NCBI GenBank assembly: GCA_051859505.1
Contig: JBHYFN010000076.1
Span: forward strand, 1-10,008
Source of the DNA: JAFIEN01 sp051859505
GTDB taxonomy: Bacteria > Pseudomonadota > Alphaproteobacteria > Rhodobacterales > Rhodobacteraceae
Direction: 5' to 3'
DNA length: 10,008 nt
In this document: piece by piece, positions 1-6,038 of the stretch
How the letters are laid out: the number at the start of each line of letters is the position of its first letter
Numbering within the stretch: the stretch's first letter is position 1
Made by a program: the position numbers and the translations under genes
The notes under the pieces: model-generated
The model's database searches: none
Told to the model about the DNA's origin: nothing
What the model saw: only the letters and a program-made list of their open reading frames with translations

Positions 1-617
1 ATGTGCGCTGCGAACGGCCCACGGTGATCACCGGGGGGGAATTGTCGCTCGACATGCTGGATCTTGTCTACAACCCGGTCGCGCGCACCTATCAGGCGCC
101 GCTGCAGCTCAAGTCCACCGGCGGCATCTTCATCGTGGACGACCTTGGCCGTCAGGCCGAACCGCCGCAGAAACTGGTCAACCGCTGGATCGTTCCGCTG
201 GAAGAGGCGCGCGATATCCTTGCCCTGCAATCGGGCGAGAAATTCGAAGTGCCCTTCGATACGCTGGTGATCTTTTCGACCAACTTCCACCCCAACGAGA
301 TCTTCGACAAGGCCGCCCTGCGCCGGATCTTCTTCAAGATCCGGATCGACGGGCCGAACCAGGAGGATTTCCTCAAGATCTTTGCCATGGTCGCGCGGAA
401 GCGAAAGATGCCGCTGGACGAAAAGGCGCTCATCCACCTGCTCAAGGTCAAGTATCCGACGATCGACAATATCTATGCGAACTACCAGCCGATCTTCCTG
501 ATCGACCAGATGATCTCGATCTGCGAATTCGAAGGCATCCCCTATCAGATGACGCCGGAGCTGGTCGACCGGGCCTGGGACAACATGTTCGTCAAGGAAG
601 GCAAGGTCGTGCACTGA
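1..617 (+). CDS. AAA-family ATPase, C-terminal part (5' end outside window)
   Basis: The frame is open from the left edge and stops with TGA at 615-617, so about 204 C-terminal residues are visible and the true start lies upstream. It shows the second half of an AAA+ module. GGIFIVDDLGRQ at about residues 40-51 looks like Walker B, IFSTNF at about 90-95 like sensor 1 with its Asn, and ALRRIFFKIRI at about 104-114 looks like an arginine-finger segment. The Walker A motif would be off the window. The remaining ~90 residues are charged and helical, resembling an AAA lid domain, and end in KEGKVVH. It is probably a cytoplasmic ATP-driven remodeller or regulator, but I do not recognise the specific family and assign no substrate. 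A hairpin starts 10 bp after the stop and may end its transcript. An IS110 element follows directly. Confidence 0.7.
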   Translation, partial: VRCERPTVITGGELSLDMLDLVYNPVARTYQAPLQLKSTGGIFIVDDLGRQAEPPQKLVNRWIVPLEEARDILALQSGEKFEVPFDTLVIFSTNFHPNEIFDKAALRRIFFKIRIDGPNQEDFLKIFAMVARKRKMPLDEKALIHLLKVKYPTIDNIYANYQPIFLIDQMISICEFEGIPYQMTPELVDRAWDNMFVKEGKVVH

Positions 618-624
618 CGGAGGG

Positions 625-654
625 AAGGTGGGCTTCGCCCACCCTTGTCTCTTT
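625..654 (+). terminator. hairpin after the AAA ATPase gene, also the left arm of a split REP-like repeat
   Basis: GGTGGGC (627-633) pairs with GCCCACC (637-643) around a TTC loop. AA at 625-626 can pair with TT at 645-646 across one bulged C. A T-rich run (TTGTCTCTTT, 645-654) follows on the plus strand, so it could act as an intrinsic terminator for the ATPase gene. The T-run from 646 on belongs to the inserted IS, so the pre-insertion signal would have been different. The same bases form the left half of the IS target repeat. Confidence 0.45.
628..645. repeat. left arm of a REP-like inverted repeat interrupted by the IS
   Basis: If bases 646-1764 are removed, GTGGGCTTCGCCCACCCT (628-645) joins AC at 1765-1766. 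This gives a 20-nt arm that is the reverse complement of 1772-1791 at 19 of 20 positions, with the 5-nt spacer CGCCT (1767-1771) between the arms. Each arm is itself a small hairpin. This looks like a REP-type or paired-terminator palindrome. The IS cut it at a CT dinucleotide (644-645). Confidence 0.75.
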
Positions 655-660
655 CCGATC

Positions 661-669
661 TGCGATAGT
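661..669 (+). promoter_or_regulatory. extended -10 of a promoter completed only in the circular IS form
   Basis: TGC-GATAGT (661-669) is an extended -10 (TG-N plus a hexamer matching TATAAT at 4 of 6). The integrated element has no good -35 at the right distance. If the ends join (right end ACAGTTG, core CT, left end TGTCTC), TTGCTT forms exactly 17 nt upstream of GATAGT. Transcription would then start at about 675-677, at the base of the first bridge-RNA stem. Promoter formation at the circle junction is established for IS110-group elements; the assignment here is by inspection. Confidence 0.55.
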
Positions 670-675
670 GTCTCT

Positions 676-812
676 GGCAGACGAGACCCCGACCCACCCT
701 TGGGCGTGAGAGCCCGTGCGGTAGCTTGGGGCTCGTCTGCCGACCGACAGTCAACCTGAACAGTTGCATGGGACGGCCGCACCACCGGCCGATCCCGCAG
801 ATCAAGGACAGG
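676..812 (+). ncRNA. predicted IS110 bridge RNA with target- and donor-binding loops
   Basis: Target-binding loop: GGCAGACGAG (676-685) plus CCCC (687-690) pairs with GGGG (728-731) plus CTCGTCTGCC (732-741), 14 bp with A686 bulged. An apical GGGC/GCCC hairpin (702-705/712-715) closes it. In the internal loop, CCCACCCT (693-700) equals the left target plus core at 638-645, and GCGGTAG (718-724) is the reverse complement of core plus right target at 1763-1769. Donor-binding loop: a CCTG/CAGG closing stem (755-758/809-812) and an apical stem 770-779/786-796 with A792 bulged and loop CACCAC. ACAGTTGC (760-767) equals the element's right end (1756-1763), and CAAG (803-806) is complementary to CTTG at the left end (644-647). 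The right donor guide is the weakest part, with only 4 nt. The transcript ends are inferred. Confidence 0.75.
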
Positions 813-816
813 CCCC

Positions 817-1578
817 ATGACCTTGCCACAAGACTTCATCGGCGTCGATGTCGCCAAGGACTGGATCGACGTCTTCCATCTCTCCACCGCCCGGCGCGAA
901 CGGATTTCCACAACAAGACAGGCGCTTGCCCGGTTCGCCAGGACCGCCGGCGACGCGCTTGTGGTGCTCGAGGCTTCGGGCGGCTACGAGCGCCCGGTCA
1001 CCGAGGCGCTGGCCAAGGCGGGCGTGGGCTATGCCCGCGTCAACCCCCGCCAGGCGCGCGCATTCGCGCGGTCTCTCGGAAAGCTGGCCAAGACCGATCG
1101 CGTCGATGCCGGAAGTCTCGCGCGGATGGGCAAGGCGCTGGAACTGGCGCCGACCCCGCCCGCCGATCCCGACCGGCAACGTCTGGCCGACCTTGTCGCG
1201 CGGCGCGAGGTGCTGGTCGGCATGATCCGGGCCGAGAAGAACCGCGCCGGCACCACCCGAGACGCCTGGCTTTCGCGGGAAATCGCGGTGTCTGTCCGCC
1301 TGTTGCAGGATCAGCTCGCCGCCGTCGAGAAAGAGATCGCCACCCTGGTGGAGACCCGCGACCGGCTGGCCGACGAGGCCCGACGCCTGCGCTCGGTGCC
1401 CGGCATCGGGCCGGCGGGGGCGGCCGTGCTGCTGGCGCGCCTGCCGGAACTGGGACGCCTGAAGGCCCGGCAGATCGCGGCGCTCGCCGGGCTGGCGCCC
1501 CATGCCTGCGACTCAGGCCTGTCACGCGGCAAACGTCGCATCTGGGGTGGCAGGGCCGGCGTCCGCCGCGCGCTCTAA
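817..1578 (+). CDS. IS110-family transposase (bridge-RNA-guided DEDD recombinase), C-terminally truncated
   Basis: This 253-residue product is most of an IS110 recombinase, which exchanges DNA strands between the IS circle and a target chosen by the bridge RNA. The N-terminal RuvC-like domain has its acidic set: D11 in IGVDVAKD, E52 in VVLEASGG, and D94 and D97 in KTDRVDAG. A helical stretch spans about 120-190, followed by a helix-hairpin-helix-like VPGIGPAGA (194-202). The Tnp domain keeps the serine of CDSG (S233), the candidate nucleophile, and RRIWGGRAGVRRAL. The family continues here with a Tyr and about 60 more residues; this gene has TAA at 1576-1578 instead, and the same frame stays open to a TGA at 1750-1752. 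The start is supported by AAGGA at 804-808, 8 nt before ATG. Loss of the C-terminal helices probably inactivates the enzyme. Confidence 0.9.
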   Translation: MTLPQDFIGVDVAKDWIDVFHLSTARRERISTTRQALARFARTAGDALVVLEASGGYERPVTEALAKAGVGYARVNPRQARAFARSLGKLAKTDRVDAGSLARMGKALELAPTPPADPDRQRLADLVARREVLVGMIRAEKNRAGTTRDAWLSREIAVSVRLLQDQLAAVEKEIATLVETRDRLADEARRLRSVPGIGPAGAAVLLARLPELGRLKARQIAALAGLAPHACDSGLSRGKRRIWGGRAGVRRAL

Positions 1579-1752
1579 CTCGCAGCCTTCATCGCCTCCC
1601 GATACGACCCTCTCCTCAAGGCCTTCCGAAAGCGACTCCAGGACGCAGGAAAACCCACAAAAGTCGCCCTCACCGCCTGCGCAAGGAAACTCCTCACCAT
1701 CCTCAACGCCATGATGCGAGACGCAAGCGACTACGTCAAACAAACCGCGTGA
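1579..1752 (+). pseudogene. cut-off C-terminal segment of the IS110 transposase
   Basis: The transposase frame continues without a shift for 57 codons after the TAA, beginning LAAFIASRYDPLLKAF and ending in ASDYVKQTA before TGA at 1750-1752. It contains the typical IS110 tail KVALTACARKLLTILNAM, so it is conserved coding sequence that is no longer translated unless the stop is read through. TAA in place of TAC or TAT (expected RRALYLAA) is a single-base change. With this part restored the protein would be 311 residues, a normal IS110 length. Codon use is unchanged across the stop, which points to a recent event or a base-calling error. Confidence 0.85.
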
Positions 1753-1771
1753 AAGACAGTTGCTACCGCCT

Positions 1772-1791
1772 GTAGGGTGGGCAAAGCCCAC
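1772..1791. repeat. right arm of the REP-like inverted repeat at the IS target
   Basis: GTAGGGTGGGCAAAGCCCAC is the inverted partner of the arm made of 628-645 plus 1765-1766, with one mismatch in 20. By itself it forms a GTGGGC/GCCCAC hairpin (1777-1782/1786-1791) with an AAA loop. It sits about 50 bp before the helicase start. It has no T-run on the plus strand, so it is unlikely to work alone as a terminator in that direction. Confidence 0.7.
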
Positions 1792-1844
1792 GCTCCCACC
1801 AATCGGCACTGGCCCCGCCCTCGCGGTACGCTATCCTCCGCGCC

Positions 1845-4256
1845 ATGCCCGCCCCCGCCCCCCTGCCCGATCCTTTCGCCCGCTGGTTCGCCAGGCGTGG
1901 CTGGACCATCCACCCCCACCAGGCCGAGATGCTGGCCCGCGCCGCCGACCCGGCCCTTCTTCTCATCGCGCCCACGGGCGGCGGCAAGACGCTGGCGGGC
2001 TTCCTGCCCTCGCTCGTCGAACTGGCAGACGGCGCGCATCAGGGCCTCCACACGCTCTATGTCAGCCCGCTCAAGGCGCTCGCCGCCGATATCCGCCGCA
2101 ACCTGACGACGCCCGTCACCGAAATGGCCCTGCCCATCCGCATCGAGGACCGGACCGGCGACACCTCCTACACCACCAAGCGCCGCCAGCGCGCCGATCC
2201 GCCGCATATCCTGCTGACCACGCCGGAAAGCCTCGCCCTTCTGACGAGCTACGAGGACGCCCCCCGCATCTTTGCGGGCCTTCAACGGATCATCGTCGAC
2301 GAAATCCACGCACTTGCCGAAAGCAAGCGCGGCGACCAGCTGTTCCTTGCCCTCTCGCGGCTCCAGACGCTCGCGCCCGGTCTGCGCCGCGTGGGCCTGT
2401 CCGCTACCGTCGAGGATCCCCCGGCGCTGGCCCGCCTGCTCGCCCGCCACCCCGACCCCTGCCCGATCCTGCAGGCTGACCCCGGCCCCGAACCCGATAT
2501 CGCGATGCTCGTGACCGAGGAGCTGCCGCCCTGGTCCGGCGGCGGTGCCGCCTATGCCATCCCCGCCGTGCTCGAACAGGTCAGACGCCACAGGACGACG
2601 CTGATCTTCCACAACACCCGCGCCCAGGCCGAGATCTTTTTCCACAACCTCTGGCTGGCCAATGACGACAGCCTCCCCATCGGCATCCACCACGGCAGCC
2701 TGTCGCGCGACCAGCGCGAGGCGGTCGAGGCGGCGATGGTCCGGGGCGATCTGCGCGCCATCGTCTGCACCGGCAGCCTCGATCTGGGGATCGACTGGGG
2801 CGATGTGGACCTTGTGATCCAGATCGGCGCGCCCAAGAACGTCAAGCGCCTGATCCAGCGCATCGGGCGCGCGAACCACCGCTACAACGCGCCGTCGAAG
2901 GCGCTGCTGGTGCCCGCCAACCGCTTCGAGGTGGTCGAATGTGTCGCAGCCCTCCAGGCCGCCCGCGCCCATGCCCTGGATGGCGATCCGCGCGGCCCCG
3001 GCCCCCGCGACGTGCTTTGCCAGCATATCCTGATCACCGCCTGCGCCGGCCCCTTCGACGCCGATACCCTTTACGCCGAGGTCCGCGCCACCGGCGCCTA
3101 TGCCACCCTGACCCGCGCCCAGTTCGACGCCTGCCTCACGTTCTGCGCCACGGGCGGCTATGCGCTGCGCGCCTACGACCGCTGGCAACGCCTGCTCCAG
3201 CGCCCCGACGGGCTGTGGCAACTGCGCGATCCCCGCGCCGCTCAGCGCATCCGCATGAATATCGGCACGATCCAGGACACCGACACCGTCAAGGTCCGCC
3301 TCAAGGGCAGCTTCCAGCAGCTGGGCGAGGTCGAAGAGGCCTTCGCCGCCACCCTCACCCCCGGTGACACGTTCCTGATGGGTGGCCAGATCGTCCGCTA
3401 CGAATCCTTGCGCGAAATGACGGTCGAGGTGTCGCGCCGCGCCGACAAGCCGCCGAAAATCGCCACCTTCATGGGCACGAAATTCGCCACCTCGACCCAG
3501 CTTTCCGCCCGCATCCTTGCGATGTTCCGGCAGGATGACTGGCCCGAACTGCCCCGCCACACCGCCCAGTGGCTGGCGCTGCAGCGCGAGGTCTCGCGCC
3601 TGCCCGAGGCCGACCGCATCCTGATCGAGAGCTTTCCCCATGACGGGCGCGAACATGCCTGCATCTACGGCTTCGCGGGGCGCAATGCGCAACAGACGCT
3701 CGGCCTGCTGCTGACCCAGAGGATGGAGGCCCTCGGCCTCGAACCCCTGGGCTTTGTCGCCACCGATTACGCCACGCTGATCTGGGGCCTCCAGCCCCTC
3801 ACCGACCCCGCCCCCCTGTTCGAGGCCGAGAACCTGCGCGAGGGGTTCGAGACCTGGCTCAGCGGCAATGCCGTGATGAAGCGCACCTTCCGCGCCTCGG
3901 CCACCATCGCAGGCCTGATCGAACGCAACCTGCCGCAGGCGCGCAAATCCGGGCGGCAGGCGACCTTTTCCTCCGACATCCTTTACGACACGCTGGTGAA
4001 ATACGACCCCGACCACCTCATGCTGCAGGTCACGCGCGAAGAGGCGCTGCGCGGCCTTGTCGATTTCGGCCGCATCGAAGAGATGATCGAGCGCACCCGC
4101 GGCCGGGTCGACCTGATCCGCCTGCCCCGCGTCACCCCCCTTGCCGCGCCCCTGTTCCTCGAGGCCGGCAAGGTGCCCGTCGCGGGCGAGGGCCGCGAAA
4201 GGCTGGTCGCGGAAACCGCCGCGCGCCTGCTGCAGGAGGCGGGACTTGCCCCCTGA
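1845..4256 (+). CDS. ligase-associated DEXH-box DNA helicase (Lhr-like)
   Basis: At 803 residues this has the length and build of the ligase-associated DEXH-box helicases, SF2 enzymes related to the core of Lhr. The RecA1 domain carries Walker A APTGGGKT (42-49), TTPESL (125-130), DEIH (152-155) and SAT (186-188). RecA2 carries TLIFHNTRAQAE (252-263), CTGSLDLGIDWG (308-319) and the arginine-finger motif QRIGRANHR (338-346). A winged-helix-type region should follow, and about 600-780 resembles the DEAD/H-associated domain, with YGFAGRNAQQTLGLLL. It probably moves 3'-5' on DNA in damage repair, with a ligase, a nuclease and PdeM as usual partners; pdeM follows 92 bp downstream. No Shine-Dalgarno precedes ATG 1845. 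TATCCT (1832-1837) ends 7 nt before it, so a leaderless transcript is possible. Neither the ligase nor the exonuclease gene lies upstream in this window. Confidence 0.88.
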   Translation: MPAPAPLPDPFARWFARRGWTIHPHQAEMLARAADPALLLIAPTGGGKTLAGFLPSLVELADGAHQGLHTLYVSPLKALAADIRRNLTTPVTEMALPIRIEDRTGDTSYTTKRRQRADPPHILLTTPESLALLTSYEDAPRIFAGLQRIIVDEIHALAESKRGDQLFLALSRLQTLAPGLRRVGLSATVEDPPALARLLARHPDPCPILQADPGPEPDIAMLVTEELPPWSGGGAAYAIPAVLEQVRRHRTTLIFHNTRAQAEIFFHNLWLANDDSLPIGIHHGSLSRDQREAVEAAMVRGDLRAIVCTGSLDLGIDWGDVDLVIQIGAPKNVKRLIQRIGRANHRYNAPSKALLVPANRFEVVECVAALQAARAHALDGDPRGPGPRDVLCQHILITACAGPFDADTLYAEVRATGAYATLTRAQFDACLTFCATGGYALRAYDRWQRLLQRPDGLWQLRDPRAAQRIRMNIGTIQDTDTVKVRLKGSFQQLGEVEEAFAATLTPGDTFLMGGQIVRYESLREMTVEVSRRADKPPKIATFMGTKFATSTQLSARILAMFRQDDWPELPRHTAQWLALQREVSRLPEADRILIESFPHDGREHACIYGFAGRNAQQTLGLLLTQRMEALGLEPLGFVATDYATLIWGLQPLTDPAPLFEAENLREGFETWLSGNAVMKRTFRASATIAGLIERNLPQARKSGRQATFSSDILYDTLVKYDPDHLMLQVTREEALRGLVDFGRIEEMIERTRGRVDLIRLPRVTPLAAPLFLEAGKVPVAGEGRERLVAETAARLLQEAGLAP

Positions 4257-4348
4257 CTTATGCCTGCCGACGCCGCCCTGACGGAAAAACCCGGACCCAG
4301 GGCCAGAGAACGCTTGCCTCCGCACCTCGGGCGCGGCAGGAACACATC

Positions 4349-5059
4349 ATGAACGCCTACACCCTCAGCCTTGGCCCGGCCCGGCTCTCTGCGCTGCCCT
4401 CCGGGGCGGTTTTCGATGCGGCCGAGGGCCTGCTCTGCGTCTCCGACCTGCATTTCGGCAAATCCGACCGCATCGCCCGCCGTCAGGGCCTCATGCTGCC
4501 ACCCTATGAAACCCGCGCCACGCTCGACCGCCTTGCCGCCGATCTGGCGGCAACGGCTGCGCGGCGGGTGGTCTGCCTTGGCGACAGCTTCGACGATGCC
4601 GCCGCCGCCGACAGCCTGACCGAGGCGGAACGCGACACGCTTCTGCGTCTGCAGGCCGGGCGCGACTGGATCTGGATCGCGGGCAACCACGACCCCGGCC
4701 CCGTCGATCTGGGCGGCAGTCACCGGGCCGAGGTCACGATCGGCGGCCTGACCTATCGGCACGAGGCACAACCGGGCGCAGAGCATGAGGTTTCGGGCCA
4801 TTATCACCCGAAACTCGCGCTGCCCGGTGCGGGGCCTGCCCGGCCCTGTTTCCTGTTCGACGCAGATCACCTGATCCTGCCGGCCTATGGCGCCTATACC
4901 GGCGGCCTTCTGGCCACGGATCCGGCCCTGCGCCAACTGCTTGCGGCGCGGGCCTGGGCGATCCTCACCGGGCGCCGTGCGATTCTTGCACCGCTGCCGC
5001 CGCCTCGTGATCTCCGCCCGGTGCCGGGCGCTGCCGGTAGCCGGTCCCGCCCCGCCTGA
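4349..5059 (+). CDS. pdeM: ligase-associated DNA damage response endonuclease PdeM (metallophosphoesterase)
   Basis: This 236-residue calcineurin-like metallophosphoesterase is the family regularly encoded with the ligase-associated helicase. Metal-site motifs are in order: DLH (33-35) in VSDLHFGKSDR, GDSFDD (78-83), GNHD (112-115) and GHYHP (150-154). The late block LILPAYGAYTGG (175-186) is typical of PdeM. It should be a cytoplasmic two-metal phosphodiesterase or nuclease acting with the helicase in DNA repair; the exact substrate is not visible. From memory many relatives have GDSFH where this one has GDSFD at residue 82. The start is supported by a GGCAGGAA sequence about 6 nt before ATG. 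The C-terminal ~20 residues are Pro/Arg-rich and probably disordered. The gene ends 57 bp from the convergent LytTR gene. Confidence 0.85.
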   Translation: MNAYTLSLGPARLSALPSGAVFDAAEGLLCVSDLHFGKSDRIARRQGLMLPPYETRATLDRLAADLAATAARRVVCLGDSFDDAAAADSLTEAERDTLLRLQAGRDWIWIAGNHDPGPVDLGGSHRAEVTIGGLTYRHEAQPGAEHEVSGHYHPKLALPGAGPARPCFLFDADHLILPAYGAYTGGLLATDPALRQLLAARAWAILTGRRAILAPLPPPRDLRPVPGAAGSRSRPA

Positions 5060-5116
5060 TCTCTCCGCAGCAAGCTTCCCCGCCCCGACGCCCTTCAAGA
5101 CAGGCCCGGCCGGGGA

Positions 5117-5956
5117 TCAACTCCCCTCCCCCTCGGGCGCGTCGTCCTGTGCCGGCACTTCGGGCAGGTCGAGTTCCTTGATGACCGAGCGATAGGTGCG
5201 GCTGATCGGAACCGTGCTGCCCTCGGACAGGAGCAGCACCTCGCGCCCGCCTTCCCGGGTCAGGCCCACGACAGCCTGCCGGGCCACCCAATGAGACCGG
5301 TGGGTGAGAAAGCCCTCGAGCCCCGTCATCTCGGCCACGGCATCGGCAAAACGCATCAACAGGCGACGCACCGTTCCATCGTGCAGATGCACGATAACGT
5401 AGTGATCCTCGACCGTCATCCTGACGATGAGCGACGGACAGGGGACATCAAGCCGCTCCATCAATCGGGGCCGGGTTGGATCTTCTGCCGAATCGCCTCG
5501 AAGGGTGAAGGTCCGACGGAAATGGCGCATCAGGATCAGCACCGCATAGGCCACCGTCAGCACGATCAGGAACAGCTGGAACGGCGTGAAGAAGCTGACG
5601 GCGAGCTGCCCCAGAATCACCAGCCCGCACAGCAGCAGGATCGGCGTATAGAGCAGCCCGAACACGAGTGGCACCAGCCACTCGCTTTTCGAGATCGGCC
5701 AGTCCGACAGAAGCACGGCCACCAATGACCGCGAGAAATTGCCGATCAGGATGGAAAGCCAGATGACGAGGCCCCAGTAGATCAGCACGGTTGGGAAGGT
5801 TCCGGTCTTGAAGGTTCCGAATGGTCCGGCAAGGGCGGTCACGACTGTCGATACGATCCAGATGGACAGGACCACAGGGGTTGTAGAGGCCTGCCAAGCG
5901 GACCGCAGAATACCCTTTACCGACACCGAAGCCTTCAAACCTTCACTAAATTCCAT
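5117..5956 (-). CDS. membrane-anchored LytTR-domain transcriptional regulator
   Basis: This 279-residue protein joins an N-terminal membrane domain to a C-terminal LytTR DNA-binding domain. Hydrophobic segments lie at about 28-46, 54-83 (possibly one long or two short helices), 94-120 and 127-146, so roughly four membrane passes. A short charged linker (147-175) follows. The LytTR domain spans about 178-262: VRMTVEDHYVIVHLHDG, then GFLTHRSHWVARQAV, then VPISRTYRSVIKEL. It has no receiver domain, so it is not a classical response regulator; the membrane part may sense a signal directly. No partner kinase or transport gene is adjacent. The Shine-Dalgarno-like GGGAAGG abuts ATG 5956 directly, too close for normal use. 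Translation may therefore be leaderless, or begin at GTG codon 11 (5924-5926), which has AAGG 5 nt upstream. Target genes are unknown. Confidence 0.82.
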   Translation of the reverse strand: MEFSEGLKASVSVKGILRSAWQASTTPVVLSIWIVSTVVTALAGPFGTFKTGTFPTVLIYWGLVIWLSILIGNFSRSLVAVLLSDWPISKSEWLVPLVFGLLYTPILLLCGLVILGQLAVSFFTPFQLFLIVLTVAYAVLILMRHFRRTFTLRGDSAEDPTRPRLMERLDVPCPSLIVRMTVEDHYVIVHLHDGTVRRLLMRFADAVAEMTGLEGFLTHRSHWVARQAVVGLTREGGREVLLLSEGSTVPISRTYRSVIKELDLPEVPAQDDAPEGEGS

Positions 5957-5965
5957 CCTTCCCTA

Positions 5966-5995
5966 GCGTTAGCCTGTCGGCATGGGTCAAATCAA
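5966..5995 (-). promoter_or_regulatory. possible promoter of the LytTR gene
   Basis: Reading the minus strand, TTGATT (5990-5995) lies 18 nt before TAACGC (5966-5971), which ends 9 nt before the ATG at 5956. The -35 resembles TTGACA at 4 of 6; the -10 is poor. If real, the mRNA would start at or just before the ATG, which would explain why the GGGAAGG sequence is placed too close to it. Confidence 0.25.
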
Positions 5996-6038
5996 GTTCC
6001 GCAGAAGGCAGTGGGGTCCGAAACAGGTGCGGCAGGCG

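Larger units (their letters stand above)
646..1764 (+). mobile_element. IS110-group insertion sequence, 1,119 bp, complete ends, transposase broken by a stop codon
   Basis: The element holds one DEDD-type transposase frame (817-1752) with a long 5' non-coding leader and only about 10 bp after the frame, the arrangement known for the IS110 group rather than the IS1111 group. There are no terminal inverted repeats, as expected. The ends were set from the guides in the leader RNA: the left target is CCCACC plus core CT (638-645) and the right target is core CT plus ACCGC (1763-1769). Both match guide segments inside the leader. The interval counts one copy of the CT core; 644-1762 is equally valid. 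Removing it restores a near-perfect 45-bp inverted repeat, which is independent support for the boundaries. The insertion is intergenic and breaks no coding sequence. Confidence 0.85.

Noticed and set aside
726..1775. Long Arg/Pro-rich plus-strand open frame covering the IS
   Set aside because: It is out of frame with the transposase, has no family motifs and shows the composition of shifted GC-rich codons.
627..1791. Flanking hairpins as terminal inverted repeats of the IS
   Set aside because: They lie outside the ends defined by the guides and restore one continuous palindrome when the IS is removed, so they belong to the target. IS110-group elements lack terminal inverted repeats.
1731..4325. 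864-codon minus-strand open frame opposite the helicase
   Set aside because: It is antisense to a gene with every SF2 motif; its Gly/Ala/Asp/Gln-rich low-complexity product is the usual mirror of high-GC coding sequence.
5105..5114. CCCGGCCGGG palindrome between pdeM and the LytTR gene as a bidirectional terminator
   Set aside because: A perfect palindrome with no loop cannot form a full stem, and there is no T-run on either side.
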